Assembly (NCBI GenBank): GCA_023213395.1
Contig: CM041465.1
Location: forward strand, 221,967,741 to 222,031,740
Direction of reading: 5' to 3'
DNA from: Cycas panzhihuaensis
Lineage: Eukaryota; Cycadophyta
DNA length: 64,000 nt
The position numbers were made by a program, and so were the translations under genes. The first letter of the stretch is position 1; every line of letters starts with the position of its first letter. The notes under the pieces are model-generated. The model did not search any database. It was not told where the DNA came from and was given only the letters and a program-made list of their open reading frames with translations. This document shows positions 11,881 to 23,189 of this stretch, one piece after another.

Positions 11881-13712
11881 ACATGTGTGATTAATACAGC
11901 TAGTATAGCAAAGATGTAGAAATGAATGCTATGATGAGAAGCCAAGTAATAATTAAGTATTTTTTAACAATCATAAAGAATGAGTATAAGCAATGATGCA
12001 AGAATGAGATAGAATATCGAGCTAACAAAGAGTCGTGATGTGTCATGCCACTAACCTCTAACTTATGTCTAAATGTAGGTGAGGTTTTGATGCCTAAAAC
12101 TTCTAGTATATGATTAGGGCCTTCACCCGTGATGCCCACACCTACGCTTGGTGATGAAATTAAATTCATAGTAGAGCTTAGGTACTCCTAGTCCTCACCT
12201 AGTTCAATAGTGAGTAGCTATATACCTCCTCCAAAGAGTCAAATAATACGTGCATATCCCACAGCTATGATGAATATTAGACCAGGTTAATTTTAATCTT
12301 GCATTGAGGTTTTAGTTATCTTGATTAGTTATTAGGATAATCCTTGAAGTGAGCTTATAGGTATGGCTAACCTATAACTCCATTAGTATTCCAATTAAGA
12401 CCAAACCTAGTATGAAACTCACACCTCCCTTAGGGCTTGGGCTTCGGCCAACTATGGTCTATTTCAACTAAGGTGAGTATGCGCACAAGTTAAGAACTAG
12501 TGATATAAGTCGAATGTAATGTGTTTATTTTAGGAAATATGTAAACATGTTTATGTTTATGTTATTGAATAAATTGCTAATGTGTTAATGCTTGCATTTA
12601 CACCTCATTTTTATTGTTTTTATTTATCAATATGCATGTATATGAATAAACATACAAAGATGCTAAGTATAAACACCATATTTTGTTATGATCTAGGTGT
12701 TTTACTATTATAATAAGTTTTTGTACATTTGTTATTTGAAAAACCCCTTCTTTTTTTGTTATGAAAGGGAAAAAGTATAAAACTTACAAATTTACTTCTA
12801 AACTTAAATTTTAAGGAAAAAAGAAAGTGTTAGGAAAAGTGAGAGGAATCTGAATCTTTTGTTAGAAACTTCTATATGGCCATGCAACCATATGAAATAG
12901 CTAAAACATTTTGGTTCAAAACTTCACCCTCTTAGATGATAGATCTCTCTATGGTGAGTCAAAAAGTCTTCTGGTGAAACTTCTAAAAATGAACAAAAAT
13001 AACTTGAAACTCATCGAAACTCCTATAAGACTTTCATAAGCAGAAATCAAAAATTTGAAGAAATCTCTCTCTCTAGTGTATACAATCTAATAAAACTTAA
13101 TTTGTTGGTTTCCTTGAGGCTATATCTACTAAAGCCCTTAAGAAATTTTGACATGCATTAAAAGTTTTAAGAAAATTTTTCAAAAAATAGTCAGATTAGG
13201 CCTATTTGAACTTCTACTTTTTTAAGTTGATCAATGTAGAGTTTAGAGATAGTGTAGAAGACAAAAATGTTTGTCTTGCTTGGGCATCACTTCCTGTAAT
13301 TTTTTTTTTTTAAATGGACGACTTTTGATTTTCACCTATCGTTGAGCTGAACAACCTTGTTCTACAACTTTACAATATAGTTTTTATAACTAATAATTAA
13401 TGTATGATGAGTAATCAATAGAATCTCTCTTACTAAAATTTAAAATTAGTTACAAAGATTGATAAAAAGTTAATTTTTTTCAGGATCTTAAAACTAGGAA
13501 ACCTTCTTCTGTTAACAGTTTTAAACATCAATGCACTTGCAAACAAATAGAGGATATTAAAGTATACTATAAATGAAATACATGCTTTGCATGATAAAAC
13601 AACTTTCACAATTTTAAAAATAATAAGTGCACTCTCAATACTTCACATTAAAGGTAAAGAAGAGACAAAATGACTACATGCAAGTGGAATGGAGTGAATA
13701 GATTCCCTTCTT
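11881..13712 (-). other. Copia-1 leader
   Basis: Non-coding. The 12130-12360 part is the reverse complement of the Copia-2 leader at about 5150-5400. The rest is AT-rich with a T-run near 13300 and shows no feature I recognise. Confidence 0.6.
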
Positions 13713-13724
13713 ACTCTAATACCA
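13713..13724 (-). other. Copia-1 primer-binding site
   Basis: The minus strand reads TGGTATTAGAGT, two nt from the LTR end. It is a degenerate tRNA-iMet PBS. Confidence 0.85.
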
Positions 13725-13726
13725 CA

Positions 13727-14039
13727 TGAAGGAAAGATGGATTTAGGGAATAAATCACTCACATGCACATAATAGTAATATAGAATGAAGAAGAGATGAA
13801 AATAAGATATGAGAGCAAAGCTTGGAGGTGAGAATGAATAATAACTCATTCCTTAAGATTTTGCCTTTTATTATTGAGGGTGGGTATTAGGGTTAGGATT
13901 TTTTTGCTTAATGACATGAATATAAAATTACATCCAAATGCACATAAAGCACATTTTACTAAAAGACTAATGCTGACAATATACCCTAAGGCCATTTAAT
14001 TAATCTACACAAATAACCTTAATATATTAACCTCTTTCA
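13727..14039 (-). repeat. Copia-1 5' LTR
   Basis: 313 bp. The minus strand starts TGAAAGAGGTTAATATATTA and ends CTTTCCTTCA. It resembles the Copia-2 LTR in its first 30 bases and overall plan. The flank at 14040-14044 is GATCA; its partner would lie left of the window. Confidence 0.85.
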
Positions 14040-17000
14040 GATCAACCCCATTATCCTTACTTTTTCATACCTCTACTCCACTCAGTCCTCCTATTTTTTT
14101 ATTAAGTCTCATTGTGTGGTATAATTTAGAGGGTTGGTAGGTAGAGGTTAGTCATCCTTAGGGGGTTATAGTACTTAGGGTAGTCTTGTATGGTTTATCA
14201 TTACTTGAGGTACATGTGCCTAAATAAACCTCTTAGATTCTATGAGACTTTCTCCTTGGGTATTGTTTGCTCCTTTTGATGAGAGTTTTTTTAGTAATTA
14301 ACTTTTAATTTACTCTTTCATATATTATTTTCCAGTGCATTTGCTCGTGTTTCTTTTTCATGTATATTAGATAGATGCTAGTTTAGTTTAGTTCTTTCCC
14401 TTTCACCCATTTTTCTTGTTTCTTGTACATATCATCTCCTTCATAGCATAGGTCTCTCCTTAGTCTTTACACTCATGTCTATGTAGACACATGACTGTCC
14501 ACGAGAGAGAGAGGTTCGTTCCCTTCTTTGACTTAGAACCCATGCCCTAGGTCCCTTGTTAGGTTACATGAGTGATATTGTCCCCTTGTAAGTTATATGC
14601 ATTATGAAATAATATATAAATCGAATTATATTATGATTTTCCCTTAGAGCCTATGGGATTTCCTTAAATAATTATGATATATCTTCTCTAATATCTTATA
14701 ATTCTAACTTTAATTTTTATTTCAATGTGTCTTACCTTTTTTTTGGCATCTATAACTAATTAGGCTTATAATAATTTAATCTCTTGCTTAATGCCTTACT
14801 AAGGCCTCTAAAGAAATTTTCTAACATTTCTAATTTTTGAATATTTATTACCTATACTATTAGAGTTTGGTATTATTTGACGTATTATACTACTATGTTG
14901 GCCTATTATAAATTTATAAGTGATAAAATAATCATTATCCTATGAATTTTCTAAGTACTTAAAAATGCCTATGATGAAGGTTTACTAATTTGTTATCTAC
15001 CTATTTGCCTTCTTCTCCCACCATTTATACCAATTGAATGTTGTTCCCTTTAAATATAAAATATGGATAATACGGTGTGAACCTTATTATCTAGTAATTT
15101 ATAGAGATTAGAGTGTTGGTCCATGTTGTTAACCCATTCATTTGATCATGGTCTTCCTTTTTCTACTCAACTTTTAAATGTGTACTTTTGAATGATATCC
15201 TTTCCAGGCCTATAGAATTTGTTGTTAATGGCATTCCCTAATCTATTATTATTTGTTTAATAGAGTTTTCCCTAGTAATTATGATAATCTTACAACTATA
15301 TCGATTAGACACTTTCAATTTTAAAATACAATGGTTTCGCTCAATTTTAATCCCTTTGAGGGTGAAGGTATGCATGGTTCTATTTCTTCTCTATTTTCAA
15401 AGAAAGACATTAATGATATAGCTAGAAAAAGTGTGAATTATATGGTCATGTGCTTATAATTTATAAGAATTATGGATATAATATAATCTCAAGTGATCCC
15501 TATGGGATATATAGTATTTTTACTCTTCAAGAATGTTAAAAGATATGATTGAAAGAAATATACATTTATATAGATCAAATGATGAGGAACAAAATGAAAT
15601 TAAGCTAAATGAAGATATGCTAAGAATACATATTAATAATCAATTAGACCTTTTTTGGCCTTTTCAAGGAAGGGGTCCTCCATAATTACATAGAGTCCCC
15701 AAGTGAAGAAAGCTCCATGAATTTTGTAAACTAATATTTCAAAATGGGGAATTCTATGTCCTATTGATAAGAATTTGGTGCTCCTACCTCAACTTGATAT
15801 GATCGGTTAATTTTAGTATTTTCAACTTATTTTATTACATTACTCTAGATTCTTCTAGAGACTATGGGACTTGCCTCAAAGTCTAAATAAATACAAAACA
15901 TTAATACTCTTATGTTTATGTTTAGTTATTCAATTATAATTTTTTTTCACTATGTAAAAGTTTGCATATCCTTTAATTCATTATATTCCATACAATCTAA
16001 TCATTAATTTATAACTTATATACTTGAACTTATAATTTAAATTCGTGGCTTATATATTGGAGCATTGTTCTCCTTGCTTCCCACATTGAAATCTAATATG
16101 ATTGTTATGTTTCTAGCTCTTGTGGCATATGCATAGAAACCTTTGATATTAGTTTCCTAATTAGTTCATTATTATGCTTTATTCTATTATATGTACACCT
16201 TTAATTTTGATATCTTGTGGATCCTTAATTTGACTTCTAATGTTAGATTCACACTAGAAAATGTTAATGATAAGACCAAAGAAGAGTATGTCGATAATAC
16301 CATTGTGTTTGTTATACTTTTACTTCTCCAATGAATAAGATTAATTATTAAACTTATTTTATTGGTCTTATAAAATTTAATAGTTACAAAATTTTCCAAC
16401 TAATCTTTATTATCAACAGGTATTCTCAAGATATTTTGGAAGTAGTCCATATAATGAAGTAGTTCTAGTGATATTTCTTTAAACTAATAAAGCTCCATAT
16501 TAGAACAACACTTATTAGATGCAAATAGTTATGGGTAATTAAATGCCAAAATATTTTAGGAGGATTTAGAAAAAATTATAACTCAAGTTTTTTTATGCAT
16601 GTATAATAAATCTAATTGTTAATAATAATTGATGTATAGGATAACAATGGGTTTATGAGAACGTCTAAGTCCTCTCAATTCTATATAGTAATAAAGAGAG
16701 GAGATATTTTCAGAGGCTTAAAAGTTATAACCCTATTGGAAGATATGGACATTTCTTAACTTCTAAATAAGCTAAATAGAAATGAAACATTGAGGCCAAT
16801 GTGTATGACATAACATGTGTTGGCCGATTGAGGCTTTAAGGCTTTGCCCAACAACATGTTGTTGTAGTTCCATGACAACATATATAAATCATGACATTCA
16901 TACTCATAACATCAATGAACACAACATTTACAAGAGAAGATGACCTAAACATAAGTAATAATAACATCATTTATTGGTTAAGAGGATTACATGGTTGGTT

Positions 17001-18227
17001 GGGTAGCGAAGGCTACGAACCTGGAATCAATGCATCAACCCTTACACAGTGAACCATCATACACCACTCTTTGAAAATGCCTTTCTCATGCTATGTATTT
17101 ATACATTGTGTTAGGTGGTTTAATTATCCAACTAATCCCTACATTAATAGCTTTTTTATACATTAATTAAGATAAGCCTTAATCACCCCTTTTGATCTAT
17201 GATCAATGAACCTTTTATTAATGTATTGATCATGACCCTTTTATAAGCCAATATTTCTCTTAGGCTTAAAACATATTTTGTCCTAGAATGCTGTGAAATC
17301 CCAATATGTCCCCTAAATTCAAAATATCACATAAGGTTGAACAAAAAATAACATGTATTTATGTGATAAACAAGAGTTAATAATGTTTATATGAAAGATT
17401 GTCATTTTGCCAATCCGTATGGGTAACTCGCCACTACATCTATCAATTTACTAAGAAATACTTTGGATGCATGGTTCATCATCAATATGCATCATGTTAT
17501 TGATCAATAATATATATGTACTACTAATGAGTAATAATCATCTAAATATGAGTTGTGTCTTACCATTGAATTGTTTTTCTAAGTTCCAATCAATGGGATC
17601 TCATATCTGGATGTTGTATTACCCAATCACATGGGTCATGGTAGTCATGCTAAATCCTACCCATGCCTTTGCTAGGTTGCTAACATCTCAATCTAAGTCC
17701 TTTTTGTAATGTAACTCCTTTTTTTAAGTTGAACTGAGAAGTGAGCCTCAAGACCTGTATTCCTTGTCTTATTTTAGAGAGTTTTAATCAAGGGTTCAGG
17801 TTGACCAACAACTTTTTCTAGCTTATTATATGATAAAGGGTTTGGGCTAACCCATGACCATCACATCAATGCAATAACATTATTATTAACAAAGAAAGTG
17901 GTTACATCATATTAGGTATTCATTCATTGGGGATCATCATCAGTTGAGTAAAAATCATACTACATGAGATAGTACCAAGCTATTTACTTCCATTTGTTGT
18001 TGCATGCTACTGGCAAATGAGAAAAATCTTAATTTGGACTAAAATAAAAAAATTCATGTACCTACAACCTTGTCATCACATGTGTTCTTGAATTTTTCCC
18101 CAATACACATGAGGTCATGCTTGTCTTCGATTGTTCTAGAGCCTTATCGATGATACACACTACAATCACAAATCAACATTATGTATAGGCACTTGACATG
18201 GCTAGACCTCCAAAAATACCAACAATT
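14040..18227. other. AT-rich stretch with no gene recognised
   Basis: About 4.2 kb without a credible open frame on either strand. The only structure seen is a 16-bp perfect palindrome, CAACAACATGTTGTTG, at 16849-16864. It could be very old transposon debris; I find no LTR termini, PBS or purine tract in it. Confidence 0.5.
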
Positions 18228-18230
18228 TTC

Positions 18231-18298
18231 TTTTTACAAAATACAGAAAGCTAGCAACTTCCTTGACATTGTTGCTAGCTTTCCTTGTTTTGTAAAAA
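18231..18298. repeat. Near-perfect 28-bp inverted repeat (hairpin)
   Basis: The left arm (18231-18258) contains GAAAGCTAGCAAC; the right arm (18271-18298) contains GTTGCTAGCTTTC. The arms end in an A/T run (TTTTTACAAAAT / ATTTTGTAAAAA-like, one indel). The loop is 12 nt. No target duplication flanks it. It could be a short foldback element or an RNA hairpin. Confidence 0.8.
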
Positions 18299-18367
18299 AA
18301 ATTTACTAATCGCCCTTCTTCTGACTTAAGATCCAACCTAGACTCTCATGTAGCAACCTTATCTTGT

Positions 18368-18690
18368 TCATGTACTTGACTCTATCGTCAAAGTACCTTT
18401 TTCATGTATGCATACCTTATAAAGAACCATATCTCCAACCATGGCAAAACAATCTTCAACATCGTAGAAATGTTCGTCTACACGGAGTTTGGTTCGTTCA
18501 CCTTTGTAGATTCGACGTAACGTTTTAATTATCGGCATAACGTCCATCACTCGTGGCCAATGATCTTAATCTGTCAACCTTATGGACCTACCAATATCGA
18601 CATAACACTCCTTAAAATGACCAACTTCGACACGATGCAATCTTCCACGTTTGCGACTCAATCGTACATTTAATTAATATTAGCAATCTA
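18368..18690 (-). pseudogene. Unrecognised coding-like stretch
   Basis: The minus-strand frame from about 18678 to 18368 reads as protein with a single TAA at about codon 37. It begins with basic text (RLSRKRGRLHRVEVGHF) and then has a 60-codon open part with charged and aromatic residues (RIYKGERTKLRVDEHFYDVED), ending at a TGA. Codon texture and CpG content differ from the flanking AT-rich DNA. I do not recognise a family. It may be a remnant of a host gene or of an integrated sequence. Confidence 0.35.
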
Positions 18691-19075
18691 TTCGTCTTGG
18701 CGGTCTCCTTAAATGAGTTAATTGGCTGCTGCTGTTAATTTTTAGTCGTCCGCAATCATCGACATCAGACGGCATTGTCTACGTTATATTATGTGGCTTA
18801 CTGAAATTTTGTCGACGTGTTCGACGTCAAACGTCGTCACTTCATTTGCCGTGTTCTTCGACCGTCCGTAGTCTCGCGAGCTGCTCCCATTTGACGTTGT
18901 CGCCTCACTGTTGACATCTTTGTTCTGCTCGCCGTTAGTTGACGTGATCACTATCTTTGACTAATTTAGCCGACTTCGACATATTTGGAGATTAAATTTA
19001 CCGACATCGACCATCGTCGACAGAATGGTTCAAACGTTGACATAATAGTTCTGTTGTCGACAAAATGGCATGATC
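18560..19075. other. CpG-dense island with recurring TCGAC/GACGT words
   Basis: CpG is frequent here and scarce in the neighbouring 4 kb. Words such as TCGACAT, GTCGACA, TTCGACGT and GACGT recur many times. It lies between two gene remnants (18368-18690 and 19209-19568) and could be a promoter-type unmethylated region or a decayed short tandem repeat. Confidence 0.6.
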
Positions 19076-19208
19076 ATTTAAACTTCATACAAACTCTGCT
19101 ATCGAAATGTTCCTCATCACTGATCACCATTCTTCAGTAACTTTAGGACTCGTTGCAGCAATCATAATATGCGTGCCAAAATAAAAACTGAAAGACACAG
19201 AATGAATG

Positions 19209-19568
19209 ATGCAGATGGCCTTAGCTATAATTTTCATCATCGTCCTCTCCGGTATTTCATGTCTGATAGGATTTAGCATCTGCTGGTCTTAAAGTCCGCA
19301 CGAGTTTCCTTCCCAGGATGATGATTCATTGGCAGCCCGTGCGGTTACTCCAGTTGGGGAATTGGTCTGCAATATCTTCGTTGACGGTACTATTATTATC
19401 ATGGGAAGCTGCAGGAATACTTATTTATTTTGGGTTCAGGCAAAACATCCCTTGACCTTTTTTATGGCTGACTCTATAACCTTCCACAGTTTGATGGGAT
19501 TTGAAAATCTGTCTGCAAGCCAAGCATTCAAAATTTGGCGGTTTAATCACCCACACCCTGCCGCTTAA
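19209..19568 (+). pseudogene. Unrecognised small gene remnant with N-terminal hydrophobic segment
   Basis: From ATG 19209 the frame gives a 27-residue hydrophobic N-terminus (MQMALAIIFIIVLSGISC...), which looks like a signal peptide or membrane anchor. A TAA follows at 19290-19292, and then 91 open codons in the same frame (SPHEFPSQDDDSLAARAV... to a TAA at 19566-19568). One point change would account for the break. No family is recognised. An alternative is that only the downstream ORF, with ATG at 19329, is used. Confidence 0.35.
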
Positions 19569-21196
19569 TATCAAAATTGGAGAACTCAAAGATAGAATTG
19601 TAGTTAAAAAAAAATCATAATTTAAACTTTATATTCAACAATCAATTATATGAAACAATTTACGTTGTAAAATTGAAAGGTTGAGATAAACTAAGGGGAC
19701 ATCACAATTTAGCAACTTTATACTACAACAATCAATTATATGAAACAATTTATGTTGTCTTATCCTTATCTTTAAATATTTGAATTGATCTCTATCCTTG
19801 AAATTATAGTGGTCCACATATAAACTCTATTAAACAAATTAAAATACTTACAATTATTGATTATTATTTGAATTGATTTGGACCCTTGAAATTAGTGGCC
19901 CACATATAAACTCTATTAAATAAATTAAAAGACTTACAATTATTGGTTATTACATAAGTAAATAACTCTTTGCTCAATCCTTAAAGGGATGATCTAGTGG
20001 TGGGCTACTTTTATTTCGAGGTGTTTGGCTACAGATCGATCTTGGGCGCCATCATAGTGGGTTTCATGCGTGCTTAGCTGAAGGTTATAGACGTTAAAAG
20101 TTGGTTACAGATCGATTGTTAAAAGTTATATGTCTGAGTGCTATGACTGGGGTATAGGTGGGTGCATGCATGCGTCTAGATTCTCCCTCACACAAATTAT
20201 AAACAAAATAATAATTAAAAAAAAACTCTTTACTCAATCATCTATGTAAACCTTAGATTTTAAATTTCTATTTATTTATGTAGTTGATTATTATTATATT
20301 AAGTATACTAAATAATGTTGAAATCAAAGTTTTCATAGCTAATTGGATCAAATGAAGAGGAACTACTTGTTATATTATGATACCTTCTTATCATTATAAC
20401 ACACAAGTAGATTGGTCAATAAGAACAAATAATCTCTAACTTCAATGTCAATACAACTTTAATTTTGTTGCTCCTCTTGCCCCTCATAATTAGGGGGATA
20501 AATTATAAAAAAAATTTTAGTTCAATCTTTATGCAATAAGTAGCCCATGAGGGGAGGGCCTTATAAAAGTGATGTGATATTGAAATTAATAATATCACGT
20601 ATTAACACATGTTAAAATTCAAGGGTTAGTGAATATAGTTTTGAAAATATCCTTTTGAATTCAAAGTGACCACCTTTTGGAACCAAAGCTCAACCTCCTC
20701 TAAAGAGTTCATATTGGGATTTTCTCTTATCACTTACAAAGCATCATACTATAAATAAGGTGAAATAACTTGTGCCCACAAGTTGCACATTACCCATTCA
20801 TTAGTAATTTAATTAAGCAAATTGGTCCCGTGGAAATGTTAAGAGGAGGTTGGCAAGAAAAACTAGAAATTCCTCCTCAAAATTGGAGCCCCTTTCACTA
20901 TTCTTCTCTTAGTTATTTTTTCTCGTGCTCTTATTTTTACAATGCTAAGTAAAGAAATTTGCAAACCGGTGAGACCACACTCATTCCTCTTAACAACCTA
21001 ACCACTCCACTAATCTAAAACTTTGAAAACTCTTGTCCGTTGAAGAAAGCAACCGTAGTGATGATTTTTCACAAGAGAACAAAGCTCAACGATTGCCATG
21101 ACATTCCTTATTCAAAACTGAACCAATCCCCACAAGAATTGAAAAAAATTAAAGCGAACCAAACCATACCACTAAGCTTCTAAGTTCAAAATTTCA
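19569..21196. other. Intergenic stretch with short direct repeats, no gene
   Basis: AT-rich. CAACAATCAATTATATGAAACAATTTA-type text occurs twice (about 19634 and 19726), and an 88-bp tandem pair follows at 19778-19951. Near 20030-20115, GGCTACAGATCGAT and GGTTACAGATCGAT recur. No coding evidence. Confidence 0.6.
19778..19951. repeat. Two-copy minisatellite, 88-bp period
   Basis: Copies start at 19778 and 19866, both with ATTTGAATTGAT, CCTTGAAATTA, CACATATAAACTCTATTAAA and CTTACAATTATTG. A 2-base indel and a few substitutions separate them. Confidence 0.85.
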
Positions 21197-21596
21197 ATTT
21201 TGGCCACGTCACCCACTAACGGCCGTCATCCTCCGCCGTCTAACACAACCTAAAACAGAGACGAAGAACAAAGTCCTGGCGGATTCACATACATGAATCG
21301 GATAAAATTCCGATTAATTTGGTTACCGTGATTGACGGATAATTGAAGGGTGTTGAATGTGCATTCTGACGCCGCCGACTGCTACGATGACAGCGGATCG
21401 AACCCCTTGCTCTCCCACGGAATTCAATATTCGGCGGCAATCAACAGCGAGTATAATAAAAAAAAGAATACGTGATCAATAGTTTACTGCAGTGAAGTGA
21501 ACTTCTGCGAATCATTCAATCCTTGCTATTCGGATACAAAAGTCACTGGGAGCTGTGGAGCGCATGAATAAGTGGAGATCATTGGGTTGAAGTGGA
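21197..21596 (+). promoter_or_regulatory. Putative promoter and 5' UTR of the gene starting at 21597
   Basis: The sequence turns more GC/CpG-rich than upstream DNA. An ACGT-core element (CCACGTCA, 21204-21211) and a TATA-like GTATAATAAA (21451-21460) precede the ATG by about 390 and 140 bases. The assignment rests on position and composition only. Confidence 0.35.
21564..21590 (+). other. Upstream ORF of 8 codons
   Basis: ATG at 21564, reading MNKWRSLG and then TGA, ends 6 nt before the main ATG at 21597. If transcribed, it would be the first AUG met by scanning ribosomes and could damp translation of the main frame. It is real as sequence; its use is inference. Confidence 0.4.
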
Positions 21597-21788
21597 ATGG
21601 ATGGCAAGAAGATTTCTGCAAGTCCTCGGCCAAGTTCCGGTCGTCGAGTGGTTGCGAACAAACGGAAACGCGTCGATGATTGTCATAACTCTGTCAGAAA
21701 GCTACAGAGGCGGGAGATTGGGGGCATTGGGAACATGGCCTTCAATTCCTCCAATGCCCTTGAGAAATTCCGCAATTTTCAGTTACAG
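21597..21788 (+). CDS. First coding exon of a host gene, probably a plant WD40/transducin-like protein
   Basis: 64 codons from ATG 21597 to the phase-0 donor CAG|GTTAGTAT at 21788/21789; reading on past the donor gives a stop within 14 codons. The peptide starts MDGKK, is rich in Arg/Lys (GRRVVANKRKR), then has NSVRKLQRREI and ends ALEKFRNFQLQ. From memory this pattern (MDG start, KLQRREI, then a RAFS-like ...FRN..LQ block) is the N-terminus of the conserved plant WD40-repeat family typified by Arabidopsis At3g54190/At2g38630; I could not run a search. No second exon was found in the window, so either intron 1 exceeds 42 kb or this is an orphan exon. Confidence 0.5.
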
Positions 21789-22099
21789 GTTAGTATTTCC
21801 TGCCATCTGACGGGTTTTGAGAAAAAATAACAAAACAGGTCTTAGGGTTTTTCTTTAAACACAGTTTCCGCCTATTTAAGAAGATTTAAAACCAAAAGTT
21901 GTCTACCCCTCTTCAATCCGTTTTCGATAGATAGATATAGGCCCGGGCTTTAAAACTTTAAGATTTCAAGTTTCCATTTATTAGAGAAGAGCTAAAGATG
22001 TTTTGCCCTAAGAATTAAAAGCATGGGTGGGTATTCAGCAAAAGGGGGAGAGTTCTATGATAAACTTGTCTTTTCCGTAGAGTACACAAAACAGGTTTG

Positions 22100-22720
22100 G
22101 TGCAGTGGGTGCCGCGTGGCATTTGTCAGCTGGAAGTCATGATTCCGACATAGCTACACACACAGTATGAACCCTTAAACTAAAATGGGGAATGAACATT
22201 GCTGTGTTTCAGTGGGTTTAGTAGGGTCTATGTCTCAGCCTATTAGTGTTTGAATGGAGACCCAAATCTTGCTTTGTCGGCGAGGTGATGTATGTTGGGG
22301 AAGGTCTTCTTATTCAAGGTTGGGCCAGCCTACCAAATTTCGCAGTCAGATATGTAATTCATATTCTCATCAATTGTTCGGCCTGTTTCTGCCCACTCGT
22401 GTTTTTGTAGTTGGCGATAATTTCATACTCGGATGTATTCTCACGTATTCTATGAAATGTATTCAAAATAGATAAAAGCAGGCAGCAAAGCAAGAATGGT
22501 GTGTAGCGAGTGCACTGTTGCATGGGTTTGGCAGGGTGCTGGTGTGCTTCGGGAGTTGCGGAATTTCTAACTCTAGGTGCAATTGTATGGATACATACCT
22601 TTGGAAAGAAGGGGATAGTTCCAAAACGAGGGCGGGGGTGTGGCGGATAAGGGGCACAAGAGCCTGTGCAACTATGAAAAATGGAGACAGGATTGGAATA
22701 TATTGGGAATTGAACTTTTG
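22100..22720 (+). pseudogene. Possible degenerate RCC1-repeat fragments
   Basis: Plus-strand text resembles RCC1 propeller repeats: GAVGAAWHLSAGS near 22104, RGDVCWGRSSYSRLGQPTK near 22275-22335 (family pattern GxVxxWGxxxxGxLG), and YLWKEGDSSK near 22595. Pieces lie on one strand 0.2-0.3 kb apart, about the spacing of one or two repeats or of exons. Stops interrupt them. RCC1-type proteins are chromatin or exchange-factor propellers. The match is by eye and weak. Confidence 0.25.
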
Positions 22721-23161
22721 ATGTAATATATTAAAGCATATATTCCATTGGAAAGTGCACAACATCGATGAAAACCCCATAAATGGCAATGGATTTTATG
22801 CTTTGCTGTCAAATTTGATCCCAGGTGTCTGCAGCCAAAATTGTTAAATTTAGGAAGAATAGTTATTTCCTGCTTAAATTTATTTTTTAGAGCTAGATAA
22901 TATACGCTTTATGAAAAAGGCATTTGCTGGCATTGGCAAAAATGACCAACTGTCAAGGCCGTCTCAATAATACAATATTATATTGTATAACATTAAATTA
23001 TCTTAATTTACATTATATTAAATTATAATATATTATATAGGGAGATGTTGTATTTGTGGCTATTATTTGTCATGGGCGTTTACCTAGCAATAATAGTTTC
23101 TTTAGATTGCTGAAAGTGCTAAGCTTCTTTTTCTCTTTTTTATGAAGGGCAGCCTTTGACT

Positions 23162-23189
23162 AAACTGTTCACTAAGGGGTGAACAGTTT
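23162..23189. repeat. Perfect 11-bp hairpin
   Basis: AAACTGTTCAC (23162-23172), a 6-nt loop, and GTGAACAGTTT (23179-23189). There is no T-run to suggest a terminator, and the function is unknown. Confidence 0.6.

Larger units (their letters stand above)
1..14039 (-). mobile_element. Copia-1: decayed Ty1/copia retrotransposon, minus strand, split by Copia-2
   Basis: Read on the minus strand, this element has a 5' LTR at 13727-14039, a PBS, a long leader, gag (11139 to about 11880), then protease, integrase, RT and RNase H from 3584 down to 1. The RNase H end and 3' LTR lie outside the window. Copia-2 (3585-11138) interrupts it inside gag: the frame ends at 11139 with a KVEEEAC-like motif and resumes at 3584 with a CYTKN-like motif, just as in the uninterrupted gag of Copia-2. 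Many stops and frameshifts, and a lost protease active site, show it is an old inactive copy. Order Gag-PR-IN-RT-RH defines the Copia superfamily. Confidence 0.9.

Noticed and set aside
13643-13849. Minus-strand ORF of 68 codons
   Set aside because: Spans the Copia-1 LTR/PBS junction; untranslated part of the element.
14040-14044. GATCA beside the Copia-1 LTR, same as the Copia-A duplication
   Set aside because: A 5-base match by chance is likely and the partner site is outside the window.
18231-18298. MITE call for the hairpin
   Set aside because: No target duplication and no internal sequence typical of MITEs; left as an unnamed foldback.
22463-22789. Minus-strand ORF of 108 codons
   Set aside because: No motif, Cys/Phe-rich random texture; the opposite strand has the RCC1-like text.
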